Made by a program: the position numbers and the translations under genes
DNA from: Cylicocyclus nassatus
Taxonomy: Eukaryota; Nematoda; Chromadorea; Rhabditida; Strongylidae
NCBI GenBank assembly: GCA_958299035.1
Contig: CATQJL010000112.1
Span: 87,314,636-87,378,635, forward strand
DNA length: 64,000 nucleotides
Direction: 5' to 3'
Notes under the pieces: generated by a model
What the model was told of the DNA's origin: nothing
The model's database searches: none
Seen by the model: only the letters and a program-made list of their open reading frames with translations
Shown here: in pieces, positions 44,255 through 54,486 of the stretch
Layout of the letters: the number at the start of each line of letters is the position of its first letter
How positions within the stretch are numbered: position 1 is the first letter of the stretch

Positions 44255-45788
44255 TCTACTATATAAAGCTGAATGTCTGTTTGTATGTCTGTATGTCTGT
44301 CTGTGTGTGTACGTATGTTCCGATTAGAATTTTTTACTTCTAAACCGACGCGGACAAATTTGACACACACACATGGGGGCGTGGCAGGGATCGTAGGCTA
44401 CTTTTCATCATCGATCGATACCGCTTTTGTCGGTTTTTATCGATTTTTTCGCAAAGTTTGGGCTACAGGGCTGAGAGTTGGCACAGGGGTAATCGAGCAT
44501 GCTGATTACGAGTACAATATTAGTTTGGCGCTATTCGGGTATCCGGTCCCCAAAGTTTTTTGTCGTAGAGCTTGCACAGACTTCGTGTATAAGTGTTATT
44601 TTACATGCTGATTACAGATATCACACTTTCTCCACAGAACGTCTCCCCGTGTGTTATAATAGGTGTACGGTAGGAAGTCAAAATCATGAATTCGGCTGGA
44701 GTTCGGTCCAGAGAACTTATTCGACATGCTGATTACGAATTTCATACTCTCTCTGCACAATGGAACCTTTCCACAGAGTTAATGCTTATACGGTATGGGG
44801 TCGAAAGCATAGATTTGCTTTGAACTTCGTCTAGGGTGGTCATTTAGCGCGCTAACATGAATATCATGCTGATTTCGCAGGATAGTTCATTTTCTTGGGT
44901 TACGGTGGGTGTAGATGGGTCGAAGTTCCAGATTTGCTCAAAACCTTACCTGTAACGGTTCACAAGCACACTGCTTATGAATATGATGCTTGCCCGCTGT
45001 CATAACGCATTACTGAAGTTATGGTGAGTTGCAGGGTTTGAATGGACATTTTTTCGCTTTCTGGCCAATATTTAGATCACAGATATTTAAGCAATGGGGA
45101 AACGATCGTTTTGCATGGCGGTCTCCAGCGCCATCCTGATAACCTGTCCCATCGCGTAACGCACGCGGCAACTCTCATTCCCCCTGTTTTTGCTTAGGCA
45201 AAAGCTGCCGAAGGGTGTATCGCGCACGGCAGTGGTCCTATAAGGAAAGCATTACGGTCGTGGGAAACTTTTATACCACACGAATTGGCTTTATCGTGGG
45301 GATTAAGCACGACATTTTTGAAACAGCACTTTAGGTAATTCCTTGCCAAGGTTTCAGGCAGGTTCATGATCTTTGCCCGCTGCCACGCGAAATGACTACG
45401 ATATTTGTCATCAGCGGTTCAAATAACCCCCATATACCGAGTTTGAGCGATCAGTCACAAAAACATTTTGGGGCCCGGATATCTGAATTGCGCCATCAGT
45501 TTTAGAATATTATCGATTTTTCTTAATTTTTAGAATATTATTATTTGCTTTTAACGATTTTATTGATTTTTTCCAAAGTTTGAGCTACGGGGCTGGGGGT
45601 TAGTGAGGAAGTTAGGTGGGCATTCTGATTACTAACACAGCGGGAATAAGGAATTGCAAGTATTATAGAAGTGGGCACAGGGAAAGGTTGTACAGGGATA
45701 GGAATGGAACCTTATCACTTATCACACCTTATCACTCAGAACTTTATCATTTTTGATAGAGCCGGGCGGAGCCGGGTAAGTCAGCTAG
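44255..45788 (+). mobile_element. Helitron-like non-autonomous element carrying MF3
   Basis: It starts TCTACTATATAAAGCTGAAT followed by TCTGTTTGTATGTCTGTATG-type repeats, and ends GCCGGGCGGAGCCGGGTAAG TCAG CTAG with T next (45785-45788). The start, the TCTG-rich subterminal and the CTAG/T end match the copies at 5908-10634, 36684 and 49262. The interior is mostly the MF3 element (44527-45494). No Rep/helicase. The base before TC is G, so the left boundary is less certain than in the other copies. Confidence 0.65.
44527..45494. mobile_element. Modular foldback element MF3 inside a Helitron-like element
   Basis: GGCGCTATTCGGGTATCCGG and the inverted GGCGCAATTCAGATATCCGG, flanked by ATTAGTTT (44519-44526) and ATCAGTTT (45495-45502); 968 bp. 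Modules as in MF1. The core at 45190-45245 reads GCTTAGGCAAAAGCTGCCGA and continues through a CGCGCACGGCAGTGGTCC stretch. Confidence 0.72.
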
Positions 45789-46100
45789 TCTTCGTCATCA
45801 CGGACGCGTAGCAGCTGCTATGAAAAGCATGAGCGGGGCGAACTTTCGTATTGGCAATGAAGAAAAGGATGAATTTACTCGACTGCATATCTCCGGTTCT
45901 TATTTTTGTTTAATTCCTCAGTTTCTTCACTTCACTGTGTTCTGCACTTAAGCGATTATCAATTCAAAGCAACACATTCTGAGAATAAGATAATTGAGAA
46001 CACTGTTGCGCATACTGTTCAACATGCTCACATGTTTTCTCACGAATGAATCATTTGAAACGCTAGAGCAGAGTATGAGTTTGTTGAACAGATATCATTC

Positions 46101-46279
46101 CACAATTGCTGCTACCCTTGCTCTGCATTTCTGATCTGCGGCACGCATTAAAATGTCGGCAACTTGCAACAAGTGTCGGTTTCAAGGCTAACACGCGCTG
46201 CATATTGTTGCATGTTGTCAACATGTTAGCCATGCGTACCGCAGAACAGAGACGCAGAGCAGAGGTAGCGGCAATTGCG
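46101..46279. repeat. AACATGTT palindrome family, diverged copy
   Basis: CAATTGCTGCTACCCTTGCT is mirrored by GCAGAGGTAGCGGCAATTG, with GCGGCACGC / GCGTACCGC and AACATGTTAGCC inside. Related to 33395-33651. Confidence 0.55.
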
Positions 46280-46506
46280 GGGCGGACGAGGACAGAGGAC
46301 TATATGCAGAAGTGCGATAGTGGGAGCCAATTCTCCCCTACCTTCACTTTTGAGCTGGTACAGGGTGACCACCTTCACTTTTGGAATAAAAAATTTTTCG
46401 CTGGACGACAAGGAAGGAAAGTAAACAAAACAAAAGCAAAAAAGATTATTGAAAGCATATATTTATGTATACGGCGGCGGCATATATATTTAAAATAAAC
46501 GTACTC

Positions 46507-47847
46507 AGTAAATGGTGTATTTGGAAGTAAAATTTAGCGAAACTGTACGGATTTTATTAAGTAAATTTTGTCATAACATACTGCGAAGGAAGTAGATCGA
46601 TCTAGGCAGTAACGGCCGAGAACCAGAATTTTGAATATTTAAATAGTGAAAAATCATGCGAAATTTCCATTGTTATAAAGCTGTTGTTTGAAGATGTCAG
46701 CAGTTGCGACTTCATAGGCTTCAAAGAGTAAATGGTACTCTTTCAGATAATGGAAGAATCGAGTAAATTTGAGAGATAGTCGTTGAAAACGAGAATTCTA
46801 AAAATTTACGCCATTTTTGTGTTTTTTGACAGTTGACAGTTAAACTCATATAAATATTGAATGTGAAAGTACGTGATGTTGCGACTTCATAGGTTTTGTA
46901 GAGTAAGGTTTGCCTTATCTGAATATATCTTAAAAGTGCCGATTTACTGAAACAGTGCCGAGATCCAGAGTCTTGAAAAAGCAGGTAAAAAAGCGCTTTT
47001 TGAAATTCAACAGCTCATAACTTCTTCAGAACTGGATGAATCGTGTTGCGACTTCATAGGTTAGATTCTTCTCATCAAGAGCTTTCAGATGATATATAAT
47101 GGGGGTTTAGAGCCTCCTACGAATTATACCCGTGGGGGGAGCCTTTCCATACCAAAGTCTCCCCCTCCAATACATTAAAGTGGGCTAGGGGAGACTTTGG
47201 TATGAAAAGGCTCCCCCCACGGGCATAATTCGTAGGAGGCTCTAAACCCCCATATATTAAATATAGTCTGAAAGCTCTTGATGAGAAGATTCTAATCAAT
47301 GAAGTCGCAACATGATTCATGCAGTTCTGAAGAAGTATGAGCTGTTGAATTTCAAAAAACGCTTTTTTACCTGCTTTTTCAAGACTCTGGATCTCGGCAC
47401 TGTTTCAGTAAATCGGCACTTTTAAGATATATTCAGATAAGGCAAACCTTACTCTACAAAACCTATGAAGTCGCAACATCATACACTTTCACTTTCAAGA
47501 TTTAGAGTTTAACTGTCAACTGTCAAAAAACACGCAAAAATGGCGTAAATTTTTAGAATTCTCGTTTTCAACGACTATCTCTCAAATTTACTCGATTCTT
47601 CCATTATCTGAAAGAGTACCATTTACTCTTTGAAACCTATGAAGTCGCAACTGCTGACATCTTCAAACAACAGATTTATAACAGTGGAAATTTCGCATGA
47701 TTTTTCACTATTTAAATATTCAAAATTCTGGTTCTCGGCCGTTACTGCCTAGATCGATCTACTTCCTTCGCAGTATGTTACGAAAAAATTTACTTAATAA
47801 AATCCGTACAGTCCAAAAAACTTTTACTTCCAAATACACCATTTACT
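46507..47847. repeat. Near-perfect 1.34-kb palindrome
   Basis: AGTAAATGGTGTATTTGGAA and its inverse bound two ~590-bp arms that match with only scattered differences, around a central inverted repeat (about 47100-47260, GGGGGTTTAGAGCCTCCTAC and inverse). Three GTTGCGACTTCATAGG segments occur per arm. No coding sequence. No clear target duplication is seen, so it may be a foldback element or an inverted duplication. Confidence 0.88.
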
Positions 47848-47893
47848 AATCACGTCTATTTTGAATTTTTATAAATAAAATTTATAAATACTA

Positions 47894-48693
47894 GGCTGGA
47901 AACTAAGTTTTGCAACTTTTGGTTTCATAACTTCACTCTCTTTGGATATGGCGCACTCAAACTTTGGCATTATGTAGAAGGCAATGTGAGCTATAAGTGA
48001 GCACAAAATGTCTAAATTTTGAACACGAAATAGAAGAATTTCAGGCGTTTTTCGAAAACAAGTGAAATTTGAGAATTTTTGGAGTTTCAAGCTAAAATGA
48101 AGCCTCTGGCAGCCTAGACCATGCGCAGGAATCCGGATTCGTCCACACATTGCTGGAGGTTGACTTCTTTGGTCTTTTAAGAAAGAAAATTTAGGGGCAT
48201 GTCGAGATTTGGCGTCCTCATAAAGTCGAACGAGTCGATGTAGGCAAAAGCTGCTGGGGACGACCGTCAATGACTAAAGAGTCGAAGCTCAATTTCCGCG
48301 AGACTTTACATAGTAAGGTCATTTGACCTGCCAAACGCGAATATCACATTCATTTGTTGAATTAACGCCTTTTCCCTTGTTTAGGGTGAGACCCCATATC
48401 GTACACCTACAGTAATCCTACAAAATAGCCCCTTTCATGCAACCTCACTATCGTTTTCGTAATCAGCATGTCGGATAACACCCCTATGCCAAGTTTCAGC
48501 CAAATCCGTCAAACTTTGAATTTTTCCCCTTCATAGCATGCACCTACCGTAACCCTCACTGCGACGTCAGAATTTGGTAGGACAGCAGCTGCTCTTGTAG
48601 TTACGTAATAGCGAACGCAGTGGCAAAATTTGAGTGCGCCATATTGAGTGAGAGGGAAGTTATGAGACCAGTTGCAAAACTTAGTTTCCAACC
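47894..48693. mobile_element. TA-flanked inverted-repeat element
   Basis: GGCTGGAAACTAAGTTTTGC at the left and the inverse of GGTTGGAAACTAAGTTTTGC at the right, with TA on both sides; 800 bp. The subterminal ATGGCGCACTCAAA is mirrored by TTTGAGTGCGCCAT. The part 48300-48570 is MF-type module sequence, so an MF piece lies within it. Confidence 0.72.
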
Positions 48694-48788
48694 TAATATT
48701 TTTAATATTCATCGTATCTGTGGCCCTAAAGAGAGCCGTTGGGTCACAGTTCGACCTAGAAGGATAGCTTTGTTCGTCCGTTTTACTC

Positions 48789-48809
48789 CCCCCCCCCCCC
48801 CCCCCCGTC
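48789..48809. repeat. Poly-C run
   Basis: About 20 consecutive C bases, then GTCGACG. The length may be unreliable in assembly. Confidence 0.85.
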
Positions 48810-49261
48810 GACGTTTTTGGAAGGTGAGTGTTCGACACTACCACCTTAACTTTTGGCCGGCCAGTGGTAGCTGGGACCACCTTCACTTTCGGTGGGCCCG
48901 GCTCCCCCCATCGCACCTCTGACTATATGTTCCCAAAGGTGAGGTCTCACGCAAACATTTGCAATAATCACACATTTCTTGCATGTATGTGAGGTGCGTA
49001 TTTGCTGCAGGTGTCCGGGTGAAATCTCGGTGACATATATTTCCCTACCCATCAGACAATTTTTACAGGCAATTACCGAAGCATTCGTCTTGTCAAAGAC
49101 ATGGTGAAGGAACGTCAAGATCAAATTAGCTCAGAATATCTGAGCGCAGAACGTTCACATCAATATGAAGGTTGGAAATAAAAGATTCAGCGGGATCAAC
49201 AGCATATGCCAGACTGAGTTGTAAGAATGAAGGTTCTCTTCACTATTTTCGCAGCATTTCA

Positions 49262-49542
49262 ATCTTACACATAAAGCTGAATGTTGGTTTGTCTGTCTGT
49301 ATGCATGCATCTACGCCCAACAGAAACTTCTTATTTTCAAATCGATCCGGACCAAAATTGACACACATAGACTACGGGGCGGGGCGGTGTCATAGGCTTC
49401 TCATCACTGATCGATAGATTTCATCGAATTTTTGCAAAGTTCCCTACTAGTTTCCTAGAGGCTGGGATTTGGCACAGAAGGGTAAGTGAGCATGTGATTA
49501 CGAAAATATTATTGGCAGGGCGGGCGGAGCTTGGTTTTTCGG
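49262..49542 (+). mobile_element. Short intact Helitron-like element
   Basis: It starts TCTTACACATAAAGCTGAAT with A before it, has TCTGTCTGTATGCATG, CGATCCGGACCAAAATTGAC and GGGCTGG-like modules, and ends GGCGGAGCTTGGTTTTTCGG CTAA with T after. The size (281 bp) and layout match the ~343-bp copy that hosts the BEL element. Confidence 0.68.
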
Positions 49543-49783
49543 CTAATCTCACTATATATAAAACAGAAAATCTGTGTGTCTGTGCCCCTTTTTTATAGTC
49601 ATAAAGGATGAGCGGTGAAGCTCATTTCGATCTGCTGGTCATCAAGATATGGTAACGACGGTAGAAACGAACCCATGACGAGTGGAATCAAAAGGGTGAA
49701 TTTCGCTACATGAGAGATTGAGTACGATAAACTGCCTCCGTACCGGAGTGGAACCCGGGATGCCAACTCGCTTTATATACAAG

Positions 49784-50300
49784 CCAGTACGTCACGTCTG
49801 CTTCGCAGAGGCTCGCACTGATTCTACTACCCGCATGCTTTCTTCGTACTCGCAAAATTAGGCCTTTGAGACTTATCGTGCAATGGCGATCATCACGAAC
49901 GCCAAAAGCTTTTGAAGATCGGTGGCTTTGTGAGAAGGAAAAGTCCAAAAGATTGAATGCGAGTTCGAATCTACCGATGTTATTATGGTTTGATATTCGC
50001 TATAAGGAAAATGCCAGTTTTGAATTACATGTCTACGCAGAAATACTTGCAGATCCTTGGATAGAACATTGTCAAATCTACCATATATGCAAATATTTCT
50101 TTTTGGCGCCAATTTTTGGTAGAAATGTACCTTTTGCTTACTTTTGGGCTGAAGTCAATAGGGTTCGGATTTACGTTGAACAAATCCACACTTTGCGAAA
50201 AACCCTATTAACGAACCACTTTCGCGAGCCAAAAGTCGTGTGGATCCGTTTGAGAGTTTCCAATGGTTCCAGGCAGTAGATCGGCTCATGCTTTTGCACA
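49784..50300 (-). repeat. Dispersed repeat family A, inverted copy
   Basis: Begins with the terminal hairpin (CTGCTTCGCAGAGGCTCGCACTG) and runs to GTGGATCCGTTTGAGAG and CATGCTTTTGCAC near 50300. This is the order of 1260-1860 and 58060-58633 on the opposite strand. Confidence 0.55.
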
Positions 50301-51040
50301 GTTTACCTACACGCAGATAAGGTTCTATGACCAAAATTCTAGCTCAAAAACTTAGCTGGAACTCGTTCTGTGAAATTGACGACAGATATTCAGAGAGACA
50401 AACAGAGTAAACAACTCTTAGCCCGTTATTATATAGGCATAATAAATGTCTTATGTGTGTGTACACAAAGAACAGAAAACTCCATTTCTTCCGGACCAAA
50501 CTTTCCCACACTTATTGTCAAGTGGGTGTACCAAGCCAACGCCTTCAATATCTCGTGATGGATTCCTCACCACCAATGATTACGTCCTTCTTCCTAGTCT
50601 TCGCTTCCCGCTGGGCAGTGTAGTTTGTGCTCTGCAGTGTCGAGAAGAGCGTAGAGTTGAGATGAGATGATGAGATAAGATCAGATGAGCGATGGGACCC
50701 TCATCATTCGTGATGAGAAAGCTCCATCACGTTGAAGGTGTTGACTTTGCCATCCATCAGTGTATCTCCATCTTGTCGATTTGCATGAAAATCGTCAATT
50801 CGAATGGGCGAATTCAACGCAAAAATTGGGATGCAACTAGAAGAGGAATAGAGGATCGACAAGTTTGGTTGTGGGCCGGTACGAAAATGGCAGCAGTCTC
50901 GTTGGGGTTCTCTCGATTTTTCTCGGGATTTCCACCTTCATGGAGAAAGACCATTGACGGTAGACATAGGAGTCGCCCAACGGAACGGCTCATGCGGAGA
51001 TTGAGCACATTCTTACCAACCGAAGGTGGAGCTTGCTCTG
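50301..51040. other. Unassigned DNA
   Basis: A plus-strand ORF of 163 codons (50692-51183) runs into the palindrome arm at 51043. Only its last part is repeated on the other arm. No homology recognised. Confidence 0.35.
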
Positions 51041-51042
51041 TC

Positions 51043-52847
51043 TCTCACAAGGGAGGTTCACTTAGTCGAAGTGGCGATTCGGAAGGAGATCTATACCAGT
51101 GGACAGAGCTTAAAAAGCTGATCTCAGATATACCTTCTATATCTGCGATGCGTCATTCTGGAAAAAACTATGAGCTTTTCTAAGGCCAAATTTTCGTGCA
51201 TTGTGAGTCGCAAAATCATGATAATCGCTACACAAAAGTGTGCAAGCTTGAGCAAAAGACCTAGTAAGCATTGTATATCTGATTCGAGTTCATCCAAACG
51301 CTTTCGATATTTCTCGACCATGTTTTTCATCTACAGGTCGTCATTTCATTCCCAGATCACACTTCCATTATGTATACAAAAGAGCCCATAACCTCCATCC
51401 AGTGGCCGTATTCATCAACGAACCCTGAGGGTTAAGCTCACCCTCCAGGGTTAGTTTAACCCTCAGGGTTCATTGGCCGTATTCATCAACCATAGGCTAG
51501 GGTTTACCACGGAACGCGATCTACCCGTATCGATCAACGAACCTGTGGCCGTATTCATCAACCCTGAGGGTTAAACTAACCCTGGAGGGCTAAGGCGTCA
51601 GTTACGCGTGCGCTGTGCAAACTCACATCACAGAATGCCTAAGTACGGGCTAAATTCACTTTATACTTCTATTCTTTCACTGTTATAGTAGTATAGTCAA
51701 CGAATAAGCTTCTAACACTAGTTTTTATAATGCGTCTCTAGCATACTTGTGCAGCATCCAATTTTACAGCTTGAGTTTATTTTCATGTGTGCAATTGTGC
51801 AGTGTAAGTTCTACTTTTGCGCAGTTCCTTTTATAACAGGGCTTGTGCTACTCTTTTAGGGGTCAGTGCGTGTTATTATAGAGGGGTTCATCTGTTTTGG
51901 CACTTGTCAGGGTGGAATGCCATTTTTCCTCGTCGCATTCATTTGTCACTAAAGCTAGAATTCTTTTTCTCGCGAAGTCGGTGTTTCATGTACTTCGAAT
52001 ATGAACATAAAACAAGTCGAAACTAAATACTATAACAACAACCAATACTAAATACTACAATACTCGTTGATCGTTTTCCATAAACTATTAGATGCAAGTA
52101 AATGTTTGTATGAAGTGTTAGGGTAGACTTAACCTTGATCTGAGCTAGGGTTAAATTAACCCTGATAAATCACGTAAGTTTAACCCTCCAGGGTTAGTTT
52201 AACCCTCACGGTTCGTTGATGAATACGGGTTAGTGGCTTTCGAGGTAAAATTAACCCTCAAGGTTAGATTTAACCCTCAGGGTTAAGCCTACCCTGTGTT
52301 TCATGAATACGGGTTAAACGCTTTTCAGGGTTAAACTAAGCCTCCAGGGTTAGTTTAACCCTCGGGGTTCGTTGATGAATACGGCCACAGAAGAATGTGT
52401 CGCAGATACTGAAGATATATTTGAGAACATCGTTCTACGTTCTATCCATTTGTAGTTTCCAAAAAGTTTTCGACGCGACGCGTTTTTTTTTGGATGGAGG
52501 TTATGGGGCTTTTTTGTACACATAATGGAAGTGTGATCTGGGAATGAAATGACGACCTGTGGATAAAAACATGGTCGGGAAACACTCTAAAGCGTTCGGA
52601 TGAACTCGACTTAGATCTACAATGCTTATTAGGTGGTTTGCTTAAGCTTGCTCACTTTTGTGTAGCGATTATCATGATTTTGCGACTCAAAATGCACGAA
52701 AATTTGACTTTAGAAAAGCTCATAACTTTTTTCAGAACGACGCATCGCAGATATAGAAAGTATATCTGAAATCAGCTTCTTAAGCTCTATACACAGGTAT
52801 AGATCTCTTTCTGAATCGCCACTTCGACTAAGTGAACTTCCCTTGTC
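51043..52847. repeat. Palindrome with a second foldback at its centre
   Basis: The left arm from about 51043 (ACAAGGGAGGTTCACTTAGT) to 51400 (CATAACCTCCATCC) is mirrored by the right arm 52494-52847 (GGATGGAGGTTATG ... ACTAAGTGAACTTCCCTTGT). The GGCCGTATTCATCAACG foldback (51403-52387) lies at the inner end of the left arm. About 100 bp at 52390-52490 are unpaired. Confidence 0.78.
51403..52387. mobile_element. Foldback with GGCCGTATTCATCAACG termini
   Basis: TGGCCGTATTCATCAACGAA is mirrored by TTCGTTGATGAATACGGCCA, with CAG outside both ends (51400-51402, 52388-52390), a possible 3-bp duplication. Both ends carry many AACCCTGAGGGTTAA-type short palindromes. The terminus GGCCGTATTCATCAAC also recurs internally (about 51475, 51548), so it is a nested or tandemly duplicated terminus. 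PIF/Harbinger is possible but not shown. Confidence 0.65.
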
Positions 52848-52889
52848 AGTAACCAGTTTCACCCTCCTGTTGTGGCTCCGATCACGCCT

Positions 52890-54480
52890 TCCTTCGAGCG
52901 AAGGTACGATTCAATCGAAAGTTGACAAAGAAGGTCTGCCAGTGCCGTAAGAAAGATAGTCGTTTACATGGTACAGGCTGGAAGAGCATATCAACTTGTG
53001 ACTGGTCCTCCCATCGAGGAGGACTCATTATACGACTATGCTCCTGAGATTTTTCGGAGAGTGCGCCTCAGTAACTTAAAAGGAACTTGGAATGCACCGA
53101 AACCACCAAGAAATTACCTTGTAGCGGTATCTGAATGCAACCCATCTCGAGCGACTGATAGCCAACCCAAGTGCAGAACAGCTTTGCAGGAGGATCTCAG
53201 GAAATGCAGGCAAGCCAAGATACTGGAAGCAGCCGAAGAAAGACGAAGTCTCAAGAGGTGGCAAAGGGACCACTCACTGTGAATATCACGTACCACTGGC
53301 TGCACTATTGAATGAAGACGGGACTCTGATATCTTCCCGACACAAGATGGAATCTATCGCGAAGAACTTCCACACCAACTCCTTCCGCTCATCAACACCC
53401 GTGCCGATGCCCGTTGTTCCCACTGGAGAGATACCACCAGGATTCTAACTGCTAAAGTGCGCACTGCGATTCAGATCATGAAGAGTTTACGGCTTTAGGA
53501 CAGATCATTTTTCAGTCGAACTTCGAGCAGGAGGCCAATGCCTACATAAGATTTCGCGTCGCATCTAACATCTCACCTTCAGAAGAAAGGAATAATCCCT
53601 ACCAGCGGAGAAGGGGAAGGCTTAATATCCTATACTTTGTCTAAGGGAAGGAACGAAACGGAAAAATCAGAATTCATTCTTATATTCAAGAAACGTTCTT
53701 CACTTTGAGAAGGGCGACTGGGAGTATCTTCGGGGCTATCGTCCAATATGCCTGCTTCTAAAAATTTTCACGAAAACTATCCTCGGCCGCATATCTAGAA
53801 CACTGGATGAAGCGCAGCCCCAAGGACAAGCTGGATTTCGCGAAGGATCCAGCCTCGTGAACCCACATTCAAACAGTTGCGAGGGTCATAGAATTCTGTC
53901 GAGAGTACCGACCGCCTCTCGTCCTGAATCATCGACTACGAGAAAGCCTTTGACAGCGTCGAAACCAAAGTCATCTGTCAGCTGTCGATCAAGGAGTGGA
54001 CCCAGCTTACTTACATTAGCTGACTGTTACAAAGGTTGTCCAACGACGATGCAGCTATCTCATCGCCCTTCCATCTGAAAAGAGAGTCCGACAAGGCAAC
54101 ACAATCTCGCCGAAGTTGTTCCCCGCGGCCATGCAGTGCGTGATGAAGTCACTGGACAGGGACGAAAGAGGCATACGAGTTTAGGGAGATTCCTTTCGAA
54201 TCTTTTTTTCATGGACAACATCGTTCTTTTTCCGAGCAGTATCGCTAGAGCAGAGACGATGTTGAAGGAACAAAACGAAATAGGGAAGAAGATCGGATTG
54301 CGAATAAAGCGGAAGAAGATTTAGTTCATGAATAACGAAGATCCGGAAATAGAAATGGAAAGCAACCTTGTCATGGAGATGTCTTCTTGCGTGTATCTTT
54401 GAGGTCCGATGAACATGGAGAATGACTCGAGGTAAGAACTTAACAGGAAAGAAGAGCAGCCTAGGCCACCTTTGGGCTTT
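52890..54480 (+). pseudogene. RTE-type non-LTR retrotransposon, degraded reverse transcriptase
   Basis: The plus-strand frames give RTE-like pieces in order. 52968-53282 is the pre-RT linker ending in KCRQAKILEAAEERRSLKRW. 53282-53450 includes HVPLAALLNEDGTLISSRHK. Near 53720-53860 comes the RT core (YRPICLL, then KTILGRISRTLDEAQPQGQA and GFREGS). Near 53920-53960, in another frame, is the equivalent of the YEKAFDSVE motif. Stops and several frameshifts separate the pieces, so it is inactive. The YADD-type region is not clearly preserved. The style is that of the RTE elements abundant in hookworm genomes (family knowledge). Confidence 0.78.
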
Positions 54481-54486
54481 TGAAAG

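Larger units (their letters stand above)
42262..44262. mobile_element. Large foldback with ~390-bp arms
   Basis: The left arm (AGTAGACGTCATCCGTCTAG at 42269, running to about 42660) is mirrored by the right arm (about 43875 to CTAGACGGATGACGTCTACT at 44260). Both arms keep open a stretch translating to ICRPHLGSKGKNFEICDLKR and a basic tail (minus on the left, plus on the right). The right arm has a small insertion or deletion at the intron-like GGTAAGTG junction. Between the arms are a hAT MITE (42847-43211) and unassigned sequence. The right end coincides with the start of the Helitron-like element at 44255. Confidence 0.7.
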
